NCBI GenBank assembly: GCA_016935875.1
Contig: JAFGQD010000007.1
Location: 1 to 5,134, forward strand
DNA length: 5,134 nucleotides
Source of the DNA: Deltaproteobacteria bacterium
GTDB lineage: Bacteria > Desulfobacterota > Syntrophia > Syntrophales > UBA2210
Direction: 5' to 3'
In this document: positions 5,079-5,134 of the stretch, in pieces
How the letters are laid out: each line of letters opens with the position of its first letter
How positions within the stretch are numbered: position 1 is the stretch's first letter
The notes under the pieces: model-generated
Seen by the model: only the letters and a program-made list of their open reading frames with translations
Told to the model about the DNA's origin: nothing
The model's database searches: none
Translations under genes and position numbers: made by a program

Positions 5079-5134
5079 TTACAGCGGGATATTGTTATGC
5101 TTTTTAGGAGGTCTTATTTCCCTCTTATCCTTGA
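5079..5134 (-). CDS. C-terminal end of a biotin-dependent acyl-CoA carboxyltransferase (methylmalonyl-CoA decarboxylase alpha / acyl-CoA carboxylase beta type), partial
   Basis: Reading the minus strand from the window edge gives the seventeen residues KDKREIRPPKKHNNIPL and then TAA (5079-5081). This is the characteristic tail of propionyl-CoA carboxylase beta / methylmalonyl-CoA decarboxylase alpha subunits, which typically end in KRxxRPPKKHGNIPL-like sequence. The rest of the gene (family length about 510-520 residues) lies beyond 5134. It differs from the gcdA product, whose C-terminus is unrelated to this tail. It precedes the DUF2889 gene in the same direction. Substrate cannot be told from the tail: acetyl-, propionyl- or methylmalonyl-CoA enzymes share it. 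Confidence 0.78.
   Translation of the reverse strand, partial: KDKREIRPPKKHNNIPL

Noticed and set aside
5106..5111. AGGAGG on the plus strand near the window end, looking like a ribosome binding site
   Set aside because: On the minus strand these bases encode part of the RPPKK motif of the carboxyltransferase tail, and no plus-strand start codon with an open frame follows in the window.

Overview
The window (5134 bp) looks like part of a chromosome of an obligately anaerobic bacterium that degrades aromatic or dicarboxylic acids. A Desulfobacterota lineage is most likely, such as a syntroph or sulfate reducer of the Syntrophus or Desulfococcus kind. The evidence is a glutaryl-CoA dehydrogenase that resembles the non-decarboxylating enzyme of Desulfococcus multivorans, followed by the carboxyltransferase subunit of a biotin-dependent glutaconyl-CoA decarboxylase and a biotin carrier. 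The taxonomic statement is inference; there is no rRNA or other marker here.

Plus strand, 99-4366: an IclR-family regulator (99-893), a non-decarboxylating glutaryl-CoA dehydrogenase (982-2145), glutaconyl-CoA decarboxylase alpha subunit GcdA (2264-4033) and a minimal 70-residue biotin carrier (4154-4366). The gaps are 88, 118 and 120 bp. The last two each hold a perfect inverted repeat that would fold as an mRNA hairpin. A strong bidirectional terminator (4393-4423) closes the unit. Together the genes encode glutaryl-CoA -> glutaconyl-CoA (electrons presumably to ETF), then transfer of the carboxyl group to biotin, giving crotonyl-CoA. This is the lower part of anaerobic benzoyl-CoA degradation. 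The IclR protein is the obvious candidate local regulator.

Minus strand, 5134-4481: the last 17 codons of a second biotin-dependent carboxyltransferase (acyl-CoA carboxylase / methylmalonyl-CoA decarboxylase type, running off the window), then a DUF2889-family protein of unknown function with a TTG start. This unit converges on the plus-strand unit and shares its terminator.

The most notable point is what is missing. No membrane beta subunit (GcdB, the Na+ pump) or delta subunit lies beside gcdA and the biotin carrier, and the carrier lacks the usual flexible linker. A second carboxyltransferase sits next door. The pump subunits may be encoded elsewhere, or the carboxyl group may have a different fate. 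No mobile element, tRNA, rRNA or CRISPR array was seen.
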